Assembly: GCF_043290135.1 (NCBI RefSeq)
Contig: NW_027464604.1
Location: 2,239,501 to 2,303,500, forward strand
From: Rhipicephalus microplus
Lineage: Eukaryota > Arthropoda > Arachnida > Ixodida > Ixodidae
Length of the DNA stretch: 64,000 nucleotides
Direction: 5' to 3'
This document shows, in pieces, positions 50,822 through 63,391 of this stretch. The notes under the pieces were generated by a model, which was not told the origin of the DNA, did no database searches, and saw only the letters and a program-made list of their open reading frames with translations. The position numbers and the translations under genes were made by a program. The stretch's first letter is position 1; each line of letters begins with the position of its first letter.

Positions 50822-51505
50822 TTAACCTAACGTAACCTAACCTAACCTAACCTAACCTTACCTAACCTAACCTGACCTAACCTAACCTAACCTTACCTAA
50901 CCTAACCTAACCTAACCTAACCCAACCCAACCATACCTAACCTAGCCTAACCTAACCTAAACTAACCTAACCCAACCTAACCTAACCTAACCTAACCCAA
51001 CCTAACCCAACCCAACCTAACCTAACCTAAGCTAACCTAACCTAACCTAACCAAACCTAACCTAACCTAACCTAACGTAACCTAACCTAACCTAACCTAT
51101 TCTAACGTAACCTAACCTTACCTGACCTAACCTAACCTAACTTAACGTAACCTAACCTAACCTAATCCGACCTAACCCAACCCAACCCAACCCAACAACA
51201 CCCAACCCAACCTAACCTAACCTAACCTAACCTTACCTAACCTAACCAAATTATCCTTACCTAACCTAACGTAACCTAACGTAACCTAACCTAACCTAAC
51301 GTAACCTAACCTAACCTAACCTAACCTAACCCAACTCAACCCAACCTAACCTAATCTAACCTAACCTAACCTAACCTAACCAAACCTAACCTAACCTAAC
51401 CTAACCCAACTCAACTCAACCCAACCTAACCTAATCTAACCTAACCTAACCTAACCTAACCTAACCAAACCTAACCTAACCTAACCTAACCTAACCTAAC
51501 CTAAC
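50822..51505 (+). repeat. CCTAA block B31, long class (684 bp)
   Basis: Marker near 51247. Carries CCCAACCATACCTAACCTAG, shared with 54734-55432 and, without the TAG, with 60058-60751. Confidence 0.93.
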
Positions 51506-53293
51506 GACGGTTTCATGCGCTTTCACATTAGATATCGCAGTTTCCGACTTGTAATGGTGAAAAACACTGCATCTCACAAAGTGACAGTGTTTAATGCGGT
51601 TTTACGACGGTTCATATCTTAACCTAACCTAACATTCGCACTTGTATCTCAAAACGCTCTATTACACTGTTACGTTAAAATTACGATATTTGCATGACCT
51701 CACAGTTTTTCACCAACTTATTACAGTACAAAACGCTGTCTCTCGCTAAATGACATCATTCTTTAAGGTTTCACGATGCTTGCATGCGCTTTAACGAGAA
51801 TCTCACAATATAGCAGTTTCGCACTTGTAACGGTAGAACACGCAGTATTTGGCTTGTTCATGCCGTTTTGTGTGCTTTCACAACATTTAACCTATCGCAG
51901 TTTAATACTCGCAATAAAACAACACTATCTCGTTAGATGACGTCGTTTTTGGAAGTTTCACGACGCTACCTAGCTCAAACTAACCTAACCTAACCTAACC
52001 TTCGCACTTCTATCGTTAGAAAACGTTTTACTCGCAACTTTACAATGTTTTCTACAAGATTACGACAGTTTCATGTGCTTTCACAATAGATATCGCAGTT
52101 CCTGACTTGTAATGGTGAAAAACACTGCATCTCACTTAGTGACATGCGGTTTTACGATGGTTCATATCTTAACCTAACCTAACGTTCGCACTTGTATCTA
52201 AAAACGCTCTATTACACTGTTTTGTTCACATTTAAGATATTTGCATGACATCACAGTTTTTCTCCAGCCTATTACAGTACAGAACGCTGTATATCGCTAA
52301 ATGACATCATTCTTTAAGGTTTCACGATGCTTGCATGCGCTTTAACGAGAATATCACAACATAGCAGTTTCGCACTTGTAACAGTAACACGCAGTATTTG
52401 GCTTGTTCATGCCGTTTTGTGTGCTTTCACAACATTTCACCTATGGCAGTTTCGTACATGAAATAAAACAATTATATCTCGTTAGATGACGTCCTTTTTG
52501 GTGGTTTCACGACGCTACCTAGCTTAAACTAACATAATTCAACCTAACATAACCTTCGCACTTCTATCGTTAGAAAACGTTTTACTCGCTGCTTTACAAT
52601 GCTCTCTACAACATTACGACGGTTTCATGCGCTTTCACATTAGATATCGCAGTTCCCGACTTGTAATGGTGAAAAACACTGCATCTCACAAAGTGACATT
52701 GTTTAATGCGGTTTTACGACGGTTCATATCTTAACCTAACCTAACATTCGCGCTTGTATCTCAAAACGCTCTATTACACTGTTTCGTTAAAATTACGATA
52801 TTTGCATGACCTCACAGTTTTTCACCAACTTATTACAGTACAGAACGCTGTCTCTCGCTAAATGACATCATTCTTTAAGGTTTCACGATGCTTGCATGCG
52901 CTTTAACGAGAATCTCACAATATAGCAGTTTCGCACTTGTAACGGTAGAACACGCAGTATTTGGCTTGTTCATGCCGTTTTGTGTGCTTTCACAACATTT
53001 CACCTATCGCAGTTTCGTACTCGCAATAAAACAACAGTATCTCATTAGATGACGTCGTTTTTGGTGGTTTCACGACGCTACCTAGCATTAACTAACATAA
53101 CTCAACCTAACATAACCTTCGCACTTCTATCGTTAGAAAACGTTTTACTCGCTACTTTACATTGCTTTCTACAACATTACGACGGTTTCAAGCGCTTTCA
53201 CATTAGATATCGCAGTTCCCAACTTGTAAAGGTGAAAAACACTGCATCTCACTAAGTGACATTGTTTAATGCGGTTTTACGACGGTTCATACC
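51506..53293 (+). repeat. Satellite segment S31 (1788 bp, n=2)
   Basis: Contains the TTTTTGGAAGTTTC alpha, the 8-bp-deleted GTGACATGCGG (near 52143) and a 2-base deletion giving GTAACACGCAG (near 52384). From about 52770 it repeats S29, including CTAGCATTAAC and the frame 53049-53255; this marks the seam of the 3.9-kb tandem duplication. Confidence 0.9.
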
Positions 53294-54057
53294 TTAACCT
53301 AACGTAACCTAACCTAACCTAACCTAACCTTACCTAACCTAACCTAACCTAACCTAACCTAACCTTACCTAACCTAACCTAACCTAACCCAACCCAACCC
53401 AACCTAACCTAACCTAACCTAAACTAACCTAACCCAACCTAACCTAACCTAACCTTACCCAACCTAACCCAACCCAACCTAACCTAACCTAAGCTAACCT
53501 AACCTAACCTAACCAAACCTAACCTAACCTAACCTAACGTAACCTAACCTAACCTAACCTATTCTAACGTAACTTAACCTTACCTGACCTAACCTAACCT
53601 AACTTAACGTAACCTAACCTAACCTAACCCGACCTAACCCAACCCAACCCAACAACACCCAACCCAACCTAACCTAACCTTACCTGACCTAACCTAACCT
53701 AACTTAACGTACCCTAACCTAACCTAACCCGACCTAACCCAACCCAACCCAACCCAACAACACCCAACCCAACCTAACCTAACCTAACCTAACCTAACCT
53801 TACCTAACCTAACCAAATTATCCTTACCTAACCTAACCTAACCTAACCTAACGTAACCTAACCTAACCCAACCTAACCTAACCTAACCTAACCTAACCCA
53901 ACTCAAACCAACCTAACCTAATCTAACCTAACCTAACCTAACCTAACCAAACCTAACCTAACCTAACCTAACCTAACCCAACTCAACTCAACCCAACCTA
54001 ACCTAATCTAACCTAACCTAACCTAACCAAACCTAACCTAACCTAACCTAACCTAAC
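53294..54057 (+). repeat. CCTAA block B32, long class with internal duplication (764 bp)
   Basis: Marker near 53814. Same internal duplication as the block at 49392 but with a 100-bp period (landmarks 53581 and 53681). The duplication therefore predates the 3.9-kb copy event, and the lengths later drifted by whole pentamers. Confidence 0.93.
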
Positions 54058-54733
54058 GACGGTTTCATGCGCTTTCACATTAGATATCGCAGTTCCCGAC
54101 TTGTAATGGTGAAAAACACTGCATCTCACAAAGTGACAGTGTTTAATGCGGTTTTACGACGGTTCATATCTTAACCTAACCTAACATTCGCACTTGTATC
54201 TCAAAACGCTCTATTACACTGTTTCGTTAAAATTACGATATTTGCATGACCTCACAGTTTTTCACCAACTTATTACAGTACAGAACGCTGTCTCTCGCTA
54301 AATGACATCATTCTTTAAGGTTTCACGATGCTTGCATGCGCTTTAACGAGAATCTCACAATATAGCAGTTTCGCACTTGTAACGGTAGAACACGCAGTAT
54401 TTGGCTTGTTCATGCCGTTTTGTGTGCTTTCACAACATTTCACCTATCGCAGTTTCGTACTCGCAATAAAACAACAGTATCTCGTTAGATGACGTCGTTT
54501 TTGGTGGTTTCACGACGCTACCTAGCTTAAACTAACATAACTCAACCTAACATAACCTTCGCACTTCTATCGTTAGAAAACGTTTTACTCGCTACTTTAC
54601 ATTGCTTTCTACAACATTACGACGGTTTCAAGCGCTTTCACATTAGATATCGCAGTTCCCAACTTGTAAAGGTGAAAAACACTGCATCTCACTAAGTGAC
54701 ATTGTTTAATGCGGTTTTACGACGGTTCATACC
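54058..54733 (+). repeat. Satellite segment S32 (676 bp, n=0)
   Basis: Copy of S30 at offset 3912. Confidence 0.92.
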
Positions 54734-55432
54734 TTAACCTAACGTAACCTAACCTAACCTAACCTAACCTTACCTAACCTAACCTAACCTAACCTAACCT
54801 AACCTTACCTAACCTAACCTAACCTAACCTAACCCAACCCAACCATACCTAACCTAGCCTAACCTAACCTAAACTAACCTAACCCAACCTAACCTAACCT
54901 AACCTAACCCAACCTAACCCAACCCAACCTAACCTAACCTAAGCTAACCTAACCTAACCTAACCAAACCTAACCTAACCTAACCTAACGTAACCTAACCT
55001 AACCTAACCTATTCTAACGTAACCTAACCTTACCTGACCTAACCTAACCTAACTTAACGTAACCTAACCTAACCTAACCTAATCCGACCTAACCCAACCC
55101 AACCCAACCCAACAACACCCAACCCAACCTAACCTAACCTAACCTAACCTTACCTAACCTAACCAAATTATCCTTACCTAACCTAACCTAACCTAACGTA
55201 ACCTAACGTAACCTAACCTAACCTAACGTAACCTAACCTAACCTAACCTAACCTAACCCAACTCAACCCAACCTAACCTAATCTAACCTAACCTAACCTA
55301 ACCTAACCAAACCTAACCTAACCTAACCTAACCCAACTCAACTCAACCCAACCTAACCTAATCTAACCTAACCTAACCTAACCTAACCTAACCAAACCTA
55401 ACCTAACCTAACCTAACCTAACCTAACCTAAC
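54734..55432 (+). repeat. CCTAA block B33, long class (699 bp)
   Basis: Marker near 55164. Copy of the block at 50822, three pentamers longer. Confidence 0.93.
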
Positions 55433-57221
55433 GACGGTTTCATGCGCTTTCACATTAGATATCGCAGTTTCCGACTTGTAATGGTGAAAAACACTGCATC
55501 TCACAAAGTGACAGTGTTTAATGCGGTTTTACGACGGTTCATATCTTAACCTAACCTAACATTCGCACTTGTATCTCAAAACGCTCTATTACACTGTTTC
55601 GTTAAAATTACGATATTTGCATGACCTCACAGTTTTTCACCAACTTATTACAGTACAAAACGCTGTCTCTCGCTAAATGACATCATTCTTTAAGGTTTCA
55701 CGATGCTTGCATGCGCTTTAACGAGAATCTCACAATATAGCAGTTTCGCACTTGTAACGGTAGAACACGCAGTATTTGGCTTGTTCATGCCGTTTTGTGT
55801 GCTTTCACAACATTCAACCTATCGCAGTTTAATACTCGCAATAAAACAACACTATCTCGTTAGATGACGTCGTTTTTGGAAGTTTCACGACGCTACCTAG
55901 CTCAAACTAACCTAACCTAACCTAACCTTCGCACTTCTATCGTTAGAAAACGTTTTACTCGCAACTTTACAATGTTTTCTACAAGATTACGACAGTTTCA
56001 TGCGCTTTCACAATAGATATCGCAGTTCCTGACTTGTAATGGTGAAAAACACTGCATCTCACTTAGTGACATGCGGTTTTACGATGGTTCATATCTTAAC
56101 CTAACCTAACGTTCGCACTTGTATCTAAAAACGCTCTACTACACTGTTTTGTTCACATTTAAGATATTTGCATGACATCACAGTTTTTCTCCAACCTATT
56201 ACAGTACAGAACGCTGTATATCGCTAAATGACATCATTCTTTAAGGTTTCACGATGCTTGCATGCGCTTTAACGAGAATATCACAACATAGCAGTTTCGC
56301 ACTTGTAACGGTAACACGCAGTATTTGGCTTGTTCATGCCGTTTTGTGTGCTTTCACAACATTTCACCTATGGCAGTTTCGTACATGAAATAAAACAATT
56401 ATATCTCGTTAGATGACGTCCTTTTTGGTGGTTTCACGACGCTACCTAGCTTAAACTAACATAATTCAACCTAACATAACCTTCGCACTTCTATCGTTAG
56501 AAAACGTTTTACTCGCTGCTTTACAATGCTCTCTACAACATTACGACGGTTTCATGCGCTTTCACATTAGATATCGCAGTTCCCGACTTGTAATGGTGAA
56601 AAACACTGCATCTCACAAAGTGACATTGTTTAATGCGGTTTTACGACGGTTCATATCTTAACCTAACCTAACATTCGCGCTTGTATCTCAAAACGCTCTA
56701 TTACACTGTTTCGTTCACAATTACGATATTTGCATGACCTCACAGTTTTTCACCAACTTATTACAGTACAGAACGCTGTCTCTCGCCAAATGACATCATT
56801 CTTTAAGGTTTCACGATGCTTGCATGCGCTTTAACGAGAATATCACAACATAGCAGTTTCGCACTTGTAACGGTACAACACGCAGTATTTGGCTTGTTCA
56901 TGCCGTTTTGTGTGCTTTCACAACATTTCACCTATCGCAGTTTCGTACTCGCAATAAAACAACAGTATCTCGTTAGATGACGTCGTTTTTGGTGGTTTCA
57001 CGACGCTACCTAGCTTAAACTAACATAACTAAACCTAACATAACCTTCGCACTTCTATCGTTAGAAAACGTTTTACTCGCTACTTTACATTGCTTTCTAC
57101 AACATTACGACGGTTTCAAGCGGTTTCACATTAGATATCGCAGTTCCCAACTTGTAAAGGTGAAAAACACTGCATCTCACTAAGTGACATTGTTTATAGC
57201 GGTGTTACGACGGTTCATACC
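55433..57221 (+). repeat. Satellite segment S33 (1789 bp, n=2)
   Basis: Copy of S31 at offset 3927 up to about 56690, sharing the GTAACACGCAG 2-base deletion (near 56311). It then switches to the S19/S26 subfamily (CTCTCGCCAAATG, AACTAAACC, TTTATAGCGGTG). Confidence 0.9.
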
Positions 57222-58040
57222 TTAACCTAACGTAACCTAACCTAACCTAACCTAACCTTACCCAACCCAACCCAACCTAACCTAACCTAACCTAACCTAA
57301 ACTAACCTAACCCAACCTAACCTAACCTAACCTAACCCAACCTAACCCAACCCAACCTAACCTAACCTAAGCTAACCTAACCTAACCTAACCAAACCTAA
57401 CCTAACCTAACCTAACGTAACCTAACCTAACCTATTCTAACGTAACCTAACCTTACCTGACCTAACCCAACCTAACCCAACCCAACCTAACCTAACCTAA
57501 GCTAACCTAACCTAACCTAACCAAACCTAACCTAACCTAACCTAACGTAACCTAACCTAACCTAACCTATTCTAACGTAACCTAACCTTACCTGACCTAA
57601 CCTAACCTAACGTAACCTAACCTAACCTAACATAACCTAACGTAACCTAACCGAACCTAACTTAACGTAACGTAACCAAACCCGACCTAACCCAACCCAA
57701 CCCAAACCAACAACACCCAACCCAACCTAACCTGACCTAACCTAACCTTACCTAACCTAACCAAATTATCCTTACCTAACCTAACCTAACCTAACGTAAC
57801 CTAACGTAACCTAACCTAACCTAACGTAACCTAACCTAACCCAACCTAACCTAACCTAACCTAACCTAACCCAACTCAAACCAACCTAACCTAATCTAAC
57901 CTAACCTAACCTAACCTAACCAAACCTAACCTAACCTAACCTAACCTAACCCAACTCAACTCAACCCAACCTAATCTAACCTAACCTAACCTAACCTAAC
58001 CTAACCAAACCTAACCTAACCTAACCTAACCTAACCTAAC
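57222..58040 (+). repeat. CCTAA block B34, long class with internal duplication (819 bp)
   Basis: Marker near 57762. The longest single block. A duplication of about 130-135 bp repeats the CTAAGCTAACC to TTACCTGACC part (CCTATTCTAACG at 57431 and 57566). Different in extent from the duplications at 49392 and 53294. Confidence 0.93.
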
Positions 58041-58716
58041 GACGGTTTCATGCGCTTTCACATTAGATATCGCAGTTCCCGACTTGTAATGGTGAAAAAC
58101 ACTGCATCTCACAAAGTGACAGTGTTTAATGCGGTTTTACGACGGTTCATATCTTAACCTAACCTAACATTCGCACTTGTATCTCAAAACGCTCTATTAC
58201 ACTGTTTCGTTAAAATTACGATATTTGCATGACCTCACAGTTTTTTACCAACTTATTACAGTACAGAACGCTGTCTCTCGCTAAATGACATCATTCTTTA
58301 AGGTTTCACGATGCTTGCATGCGCTTTAACGAGAATCTCACAATATAGCAGTTTCGCACTTGTAACGGTAGAACACGCAGTATTTGGCTTGTTCATGCCG
58401 TTTTGTGTGCTTTCACAACATTTCACCTATCGCAGTTTCGTACTCGCAATAAAACAACAGTATCTCATTAGATGACGTCGTTTTTGGTGGTTTCACGACG
58501 CTACCTAGCTTAAACAACCATAACTCAACCTAACATAACCTTCGCACTTCTATCGTTAGAAAACGTTTTACTCGCTACTTTACATTGCTTTCTACAACAT
58601 TACGACGGTTTCAAGCGCTTTCACATTAGATATCGCAGTTCCCAACTTGTAAAGGTGAAAAACACATCATCTCACTAAGTGACATTGTTTAATGCGGTTT
58701 TACGACGGTTCACACC
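58041..58716 (+). repeat. Satellite segment S34 (676 bp, n=0)
   Basis: The alpha has private CTTAAACAACCATAACTC near 58509 and AACACATCATCTC near 58660; the beta start has GTTCACACC instead of GTTCATACC. Confidence 0.92.
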
Positions 58717-59381
58717 TTAACCTAACGTAACCTAACCTAACCTAACCTAACCTTACCTAACCTAACCTAACCTAACCTAACCTAACCTTACCTAACCTAA
58801 CCTAACCTAACCCAACCCAACCCAACCTAACCTAACCTAACCTAAACTAACCTAACCCAACCTAACCTAACCTAACCTAACCCAACCTAACCCAACCCAA
58901 CCTAACCTAACCTAAGCTAACCTAACCTAACCTAACCAAACCTAACCTAACCTAACCTAACGTAACCTAACGTAACCTAACCTAACCTAACCTATTCTAA
59001 CGTAACCTAACCTTACCTGACCTAACCTAACCTAACTTAACGTAACCTAACCTAACCTAACCCGACCTAACCAAACCCAACCCAACCCAAACCACACCCA
59101 ACCCAACCTAACCTAACCTAACCTAACCTTACCTAACCTAACCAAATTATCCTTACCTAACCTAACCTAACGTAACCTAACCTAACCCAACCTAACCTAA
59201 CCTAACCTAACCCAACTCAAACCAACCTAACCTAATCTAACCTAATCTAACCTAACCTAACCTAACCTAACCAAACCTAACCTAACCTAACCTAACCTAA
59301 CCCAACTCAACTCAACCCAACCTAACCTAATCTAACCTAACCTAACCTAACCAAACCTAACCTAACCTAACCTAACCTAAC
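58717..59381 (+). repeat. CCTAA block B35, long class out of register (665 bp)
   Basis: Marker near 59143. The only single long block whose length is 0 modulo 5. A 6-nt unit (ACCACA, about 59090-59096) replaces the regular CAACAACACCC cluster and supplies the extra base. Confidence 0.93.
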
Positions 59382-60057
59382 GACGGTTTCATGCGCTTTC
59401 ACATTAGATATCGCAGTTCCCGACTTGTAATGGTGAAAAACACTGCATCTCACAAAGTGACAGTGTTTAATGCGGTTTTACGACGGTTCATATCTTAACC
59501 TAACCTAACATTCGCACTTGTATCTCAAAACGCTCTATTACACTGTTTCGTTAAAATTACAATATTTGCATGACCTCACAGTTTTTCACCAACTTATTAC
59601 AGTACAGAACGCTGTCTCTCGCTAAATGACATCATTCTTTAAGGTTTCACGATGCTTGCATGCGCTTTAACGAGAATCTCACAATATAGCAGTTTCGCAC
59701 TTGTAACGGTAGAACACGCAGTATTTGGCTTGTTCATGCCGTTTTGTGTGCTTTCACAACATTTCACCTATCGCAGTTTCGTACTCGCAATAAAACAACA
59801 GTATCTCGTTAGATGACGTCGTTTTTGGTGGTTTCACGACGCTACCTAGCTTAAACTAACATAACTCAACCTAACATAACCTTCGCACTTCTATCGTTAG
59901 AAAACGTTTTACTCGCTACTTTACATTGCTTTCTACAACATTACGACGGTTTCAAGCGCTTTCACATTAGATATCGCAGTTCCCAACTTGTAAAGGTGAA
60001 AAACACTGCATCTCACTAAGTGACATTGTTTAATGCGGTTTTACGACGGTTCATACC
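59382..60057 (+). repeat. Satellite segment S35 (676 bp, n=0)
   Basis: Third member of the S30/S32 family (offset 5324 from S32). The beta has ATTACAATATTTGC. Confidence 0.92.
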
Positions 60058-60751
60058 TTAACCTAACGTAACCTAACCTAACCTAACCTAACCTAACCTT
60101 ACCTAACCTAACCTAACCTAACCTAACCTTACCTAACCTAACCTAACCTAACCTAACCCAACCCAACCATACCTAACCTAACCTAACCTAAACTAACCTA
60201 ACCCAACCTAACCTAACCTAACCTAACCCAACCTAACCCAACCCAACCTAACCTAACCTAAGCTAACCTAACCTAACCTAACCAAACCTAACCTAACCTA
60301 ACCTAACGTAACCTAACCTAACCTAACCTATTCTAACGTAACCTAACCTTACCTGACCTAACCTAACCTAACTTAACGTAACCTAACCTAACCTAATCCG
60401 ACCTAACCCAAACCAACCCAACCCAACAACACCCAACCCAACCTAACCTAACCTAACCTAACCTTACCTAACCTAACCAAATTATCCTTACCTAACCTAA
60501 CGTAACCTAACGTAACCTAACGTAACCTAACCTAACCTAACGTAACCTAGCCTAACCTAACCTAACCTAACCCAACTCAACCCAACCTAACCTAATCTAA
60601 CCTAACCTAACCTAACCTAACCAAACCTAACCTAACCTAACCTAACCTAACCCAACTCAACTCAACCCAACCTAACCTAATCTAACCTAACCTAACCTAA
60701 CCTAACCTAACCAAACCTAACCTAACCTAACCTAACCTAACCTAACCTAAC
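60058..60751 (+). repeat. CCTAA block B36, long class (694 bp)
   Basis: Marker near 60478. Third member of the family of 50822 and 54734. Has AACGTAACC repeated three times after the marker, where the sisters have two copies. Confidence 0.93.
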
Positions 60752-62527
60752 GACGGTTTCATGCGCTTTCACATTAGATATCGCAGTACCCGACTTGTAA
60801 TGGTGAAAAACACTGCATCTCACAAAGTGACAGTGTTTAATGCGGTTTTACGACGGTTCATATCTTAACCTAACCTAACATTCGCACTTGTATCTCAAAA
60901 CGCTCTATTACACTGTTTCGTTAAAATTACGATATTTGCATGACCTCACAGTTTTTCACCAACTTATTACAGTACAGAACGCTGTCTCTCGCTAAATGAC
61001 ATCATTCTTTAAGGTTTCACGATGCTTGCATGCGCTTTAACGAGAATCTCACAATATAGCAGTTTCGCACTTGTAACGGTAGAACACGCAGTATTTGGCT
61101 TGTTCATGCCGTTTTGTGTGCTTTCACAACATTTAACCTATCGCAGTTTAATACTCGCAATAAAACAACACTATCTCGTTAGATGACGTCGTTTTTGGAA
61201 GTTTCACGACGCTACCTAGCTTAAACTAACCTAACCTAACCTAACCTTCGCACTTCTATCGTTAGAAAACGTTTTACTCGCAACTTTACAATGTTTTCTA
61301 CAAGATTACGACTGTTTCATGCGCTTTCACAATAGATATCGCAGTTCCTGACTTGTAATGGTGAAAAACACTGCATCTCACTTAGTGACATGCGGTTTTA
61401 CGATGGTTCATATCTTAACCTAACCTAACGTTCGCACTTGTATCTAAAAACGCTCTATTACACTGTTTTGTTCACATTTAAGATATTTGCATGACATCAC
61501 AGTTTTTCTCCAACCTATTACAGTACAGAACGCTGTATATCGCTAAATGACATCATTCTTTAAGGTTTCACGATGCTTGCATGCGCTTTAACGAGAATAT
61601 CACAACATAGCAATTTCGCACTTGTAACGGTACAACACGCAGTATTTGGCTTGTTCATGCCGTTTTGTGTGCTTTCACAACATTTCACCTATGGCAGTTT
61701 CGTACATGAAATAAAACAATTATATCTCGTTAGATGACGTCCTTTTTGGTGGTTTCACGACGCTACCTAGCTTAAACTAACATAATTCAACCTAACATAA
61801 CCTTCGCACTTCTATCGTTAGAAAACGTTTTACTCGCTGCTTTACAATGCTCTCTACAACATTACGACGGTTTCATGCGCTTTCACATTAGATATCGCAG
61901 TTCCCGACTTGTAATGGTGAAAAACACTGCATCTCACAAAGTGACATTGTTTAATGCGGTTTTACGACGGTTCATATCTTAACCTAACCTAACATTCGCG
62001 CTTGTATCTCAAAACGCTCTATTACACTGTTTCGTTCACAATTACGATATTTGCATGACCTCACAGTTTTTCACCAACTTATTACAGTACAGAACGCTGT
62101 CTCTCGCTAAATGACATCATTCTTTAAGGTTTCACGATGCTTGCATGCGCTTTAACGAGAATATCACAACATAGCAGTTTCGCACTTGTAACGGTACAAC
62201 ACGCAGTATTTGGCTTGTTCATGCCGTTTTGTGCGCTTTCACAACATTTCACCTATCACAGTTTCGTACTCGCAATAAAACAACACTATCTCGTTAGATG
62301 ACGTCGTTTTTGGTGGTTTCACGACGCTACCTAGCTCAAACTAACCTAACCTTCGCACTTCTATCGTTAGAAAACGTTTTATTCGCTACTTTACAATGTT
62401 TTCTACAAGATTACGACGGTTTCATGCGCTTTCACATTAGATATCGCAGTTCCCGACTTGTAATGCTGAAAAACACAGCATCTCACTAAGTGACATTGTT
62501 TAATGCGGTTTTAGCGTGGTTCATATC
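60752..62527 (+). repeat. Satellite segment S36 (1776 bp, n=2)
   Basis: Follows S33 (offset 5319) but keeps the undeleted GGTACAACACGCAG, so it branched before the 2-base deletion. The right part switches to a short-block leader (alpha frame 62298-62489, TTTTAGCGTGG). Confidence 0.9.
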
Positions 62528-62592
62528 TTAACCTTACCTAACCTAACCTAACCTAACCTTACCTAACCCAACCTAACCTAACCTAACCTAAC
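62528..62592 (+). repeat. CCTAA block B37, short class (65 bp)
   Basis: Thirteen pentamers only, the smallest block. The flanks match the blocks at 24132 and 29221, so it is probably a contracted sister. Confidence 0.9.
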
Positions 62593-63014
62593 GACGTTTG
62601 CAAGCGCTTTCACATTAGATATCGCAGTTCCCGACTTGTAATGGTGAAAAACACTGCATCTCACTAAGTGACATTGTTTAATGCGGTTTTACGACGGTTC
62701 ATATCTAAACCTACCCTAACATTCGCACTTGTATTGAAAAACGCTCTATTACACCGTTTCGTTCACAATTACGATATTTGCATAACCTCACAGTTTTTCA
62801 CCAACTTATTACAGTACAGAACGCTGTATATCGCTAAATGACATCATTCTTTAAGGTTTCACGATGCTTGCATGCGCTTTAACGAGAATATCACAACATA
62901 GCAGTTCCGCACTTGTAACGATACAACACGCAGTATTTGGCTTGTTCATGCCGTTTTGTGTGCTTTCACAACATTTCACCCATAGCAGTTTCGTACATGA
63001 AATAAAACAATTAT

Positions 63015-63221
63015 ATCTCGTTAGATGACGTCCTTTTTGGTGGTTTCACGATGCTACCTAGCTCAAACTAACATAATTCAACCTAACATAACCTTCGCAC
63101 TTCTATCGTTAGAAAACGTTTTACTCGCTACTTTACAATGCTCTCTACAACATTACGACGGTTTCATGCGCTTTCACATTAGATATCGCAGTTCCCGACT
63201 TGTAATGGTGAAAAACACTGC
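63015..63221 (+). repeat. Reference alpha subunit (207 bp)
   Basis: Starts ATCTCGTTAGATGACGTC. Contains GGTTTCACGATGCT, a telomere-like stretch (CTAACATAATTCAACC), TTCGCACTTCTATCG, and ends with TCGCAGTTCCCGACTTGTAA then AACACTGC. An 82-codon frame starts at 63025 and runs past the subunit into beta. It is open only because CTCAAAC replaces CTTAAAC. Confidence 0.85.
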
Positions 63222-63391
63222 ATCTCACAAAGTGACATTGTTTAATGCGGTTTTACGACGGTTCATATCTTAACCTAACCTAACATTCGCGCTTGTATCT
63301 CAAAACGCTCTATTACACTGTTTCGTTCACAATTACGATATTTGAATGACCTCACAGTTTTTCACCAACTTATTACAGTACAGAACGCTGT
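63222..63391 (+). repeat. Reference beta subunit (170 bp)
   Basis: Starts ATCTCACAAAGTGACATTG. Contains GGTTTTACGACGGTTC, a short telomere-like stretch (CTTAACCTAACCTAAC), TTCGCGCTTGTATC, and CTCACAGTTTTTCACC. The long and short CCTAA blocks always begin inside the telomere-like stretch of a beta subunit. Confidence 0.85.

Larger units (their letters stand above)
48870..56690 (+). repeat. Higher-order tandem duplication, period 3.9 kb
   Basis: Copy 1 is about 48870-52770 and copy 2 about 52770-56690 (offsets 3902, 3912 and 3927, changing by whole pentamers in the CCTAA blocks). Both copies share CTAGCATTAAC, the internally duplicated block, and the GTAACACG 2-base deletion. A partial third copy covers about 59382-62030. 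Confidence 0.85.
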
